DNA of 6,223 nt from contig DYRE01000137.1 of assembly GCA_020718965.1 (NCBI GenBank), positions 1 to 6,223 on the forward strand, written 5' to 3'. This document shows, in pieces, positions 5,115-6,223 of the stretch (positions within the stretch are counted from its first letter, which is position 1; every line of letters starts with the position of its first letter). The translations under genes and the position numbers were made by a program. Origin of the DNA: Desulfomonile tiedjei (lineage in GTDB: Bacteria > Desulfobacterota > Desulfomonilia > Desulfomonilales > Desulfomonilaceae). Under the pieces are notes generated by a model. It searched no databases and was not told where the DNA came from. It was given only the letters and a program-made list of their open reading frames with translations.

Positions 5115-6223
5115 ATGGCGCGTGAATTGAACCTCAGAGCCGACATGAGAAGCGAGATAATGGAAATAAACCTGGGACCGCATCATCCCAGCACACACGG
5201 AGTTTTCCGCGCTGTAGTGGAACTTGATGGGGAAACGGTAATCGACATAGTCCCGTATCTTGGATACCTTCACAGGGGGTTTGAAAAAACCTGTGAAAAC
5301 AAGAAATACCATCAGATTATTCCTTTGACGGAACGTTGCGATTATATGGGTGCTTCCAGCAATTCCCTCGCATATTGTCTTACAGTTGAAAAAATGCTCG
5401 GGGTTGATATCCCTGAACGGGCACAAGCAATAAGAGTGATTATGGCGGAACTCTCCAGAATTTTCAGTCATTTGTTTTGGATGGGGACCCATGGGCACGA
5501 TGTTGGAGCAATGACCCCGCTGTTTTACATGCTCCGAGAGCGAGAAGAGATCATGAACCTCTTCGAGCTTACCGCGGGCGGAAGGCTTATGCCAAACTAT
5601 ATTAGGATTGGTGGCCTGTCTCAGGATCTAGCGGAAGGTTTTCTCGAAAACCTGACGGCATTTGTGGAACATTTTGAGGCTAGAGTCGATGAATACGAGA
5701 CGCTGCTTACCAATAATGCTATTTACATCGACAGAACGAAAGGAATAGGATTTTTATCGTTTGAAGACGCTATTCAGATCGGTGTCAGCGGTCCCATGAT
5801 AAGAGCCTCAGGAAAGGCATGGGATATTAGAAAATCGGAACCCTATTCCGGATACGAACGATATGATTTTGACATTCCTGTGGAGAGAGGCTGTGACGTT
5901 TATTCGAGGTACCTTGTCAGAGTTGCAGAGATGCGCCAAAGCAACAGGATTCTCAAGCAAGCAATAAAGTTACTGCCGGGCGGACCGATTAGGTCCACGC
6001 TTCCAGGAAAGATTTTTCCCATTCAGGAAGATATCTACACTAAGATGGAGGCCTTAATTCATCACTTCATGCTGGTTGTTGAAGGATGCAGCGTTCCTGT
6101 TGGCGACTGCTACCAATGTATAGAATCTCCCAGGGGAGAGTTGGGTTGTTATATAGTCAGCGAAGGGGGATCCAAACCCCATCGTCTCAAATGGAGGGCG
6201 CCCGCCTTTGTGAATTTGCAGTC
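5115..6223 (+). CDS. nuoD: NADH-quinone oxidoreductase (complex I) subunit D, 3' end outside window
   Basis: Open from ATG 5115 to the right edge without a stop: 369 codons, probably lacking only the last 30-40 residues of a roughly 400-residue protein. It is the 49-kDa subunit, related to [NiFe]-hydrogenase large subunits, and forms most of the quinone headgroup site with NuoB. Motifs are G-P-H-H-P-S-T-H-G at 21-29, L-H-R-G-F-E-K at 52-58, E-R-C-D-Y at 73-77 and, near the edge, S-P-R-G-E-L-G. His28 and Tyr77 have the same spacing (49) as the quinone-binding His38/Tyr87 pair of Thermus Nqo4, so the site looks intact. The hydrogenase metal cysteines are absent, as expected. GAGG at 5100-5103 lies 11 bases before the ATG, a slightly long spacing. 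An in-frame TAG at 5109 rules out an earlier start. It lies 25 bases after nuoC in the same operon. Confidence 0.96.
   Translation, partial: MARELNLRADMRSEIMEINLGPHHPSTHGVFRAVVELDGETVIDIVPYLGYLHRGFEKTCENKKYHQIIPLTERCDYMGASSNSLAYCLTVEKMLGVDIPERAQAIRVIMAELSRIFSHLFWMGTHGHDVGAMTPLFYMLREREEIMNLFELTAGGRLMPNYIRIGGLSQDLAEGFLENLTAFVEHFEARVDEYETLLTNNAIYIDRTKGIGFLSFEDAIQIGVSGPMIRASGKAWDIRKSEPYSGYERYDFDIPVERGCDVYSRYLVRVAEMRQSNRILKQAIKLLPGGPIRSTLPGKIFPIQEDIYTKMEALIHHFMLVVEGCSVPVGDCYQCIESPRGELGCYIVSEGGSKPHRLKWRAPAFVNLQ

Noticed and set aside
5031..5498. 155-codon minus-strand open frame across the nuoC-nuoD junction
   Set aside because: It lies opposite well-supported nuoC and nuoD, has no recognisable motif and no ribosome binding site; it is a shadow of coding DNA.

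Overview
The window looks like a piece of chromosome from an anaerobic Gram-negative bacterium, most likely a Desulfobacterota (former Deltaproteobacteria, sulfate-reducer or syntroph-like) lineage. This rests on an oxygen-sensitive class III ribonucleotide reductase locus, separate nuoC and nuoD genes, the style of the NuoD sequence, and a DRTGG / CBS-HATPase pair of a kind I associate with strict anaerobes. The lineage is an inference; no rRNA or other decisive marker is present.

Layout. (1) Positions 1-1230, plus strand, hold the end of an anaerobic ribonucleotide reductase locus: the last 18 codons of nrdD, a small glutaredoxin-like redoxin, and the radical-SAM activase nrdG. The two spacers (59-170 and 423-504) contain inverted repeats but no convincing terminator, so the three genes may be one transcript. 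(2) Positions 1323-2099, minus strand, hold a lone classical short-chain dehydrogenase/reductase that converges on nrdG. (3) Positions 2100-2274 are a divergent control region with one good sigma70-type promoter in each direction. (4) Positions 2275-3589, plus strand, hold a two-gene signalling unit: a stand-alone DRTGG-domain protein followed almost immediately by a protein with two CBS domains joined to an RsbW-like histidine-kinase-type ATPase domain. (5) Positions 3590-3744 are a leader with a possible promoter and an inverted repeat. (6) Positions 3745-6223, plus strand, are nuoA-nuoB-nuoC-nuoD, the start of a respiratory complex I operon. nuoD runs off the right edge.

How they work together. 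NrdD reduces ribonucleotides to deoxyribonucleotides without oxygen. NrdG installs the glycyl radical NrdD needs, and the redoxin between them is a plausible thiol reductant. NuoA is a membrane subunit and NuoB, C and D form the quinone-proximal connecting module of complex I. The DRTGG and CBS-HATPase proteins look like sensory or regulatory proteins. Their position just upstream of nuo suggests, but does not prove, that they sense the energy state and influence redox metabolism. They are the least explained part of the window.

No tRNA, rRNA, CRISPR array, insertion sequence or attachment site was seen, and no gene-free stretch exceeds 300 bases.
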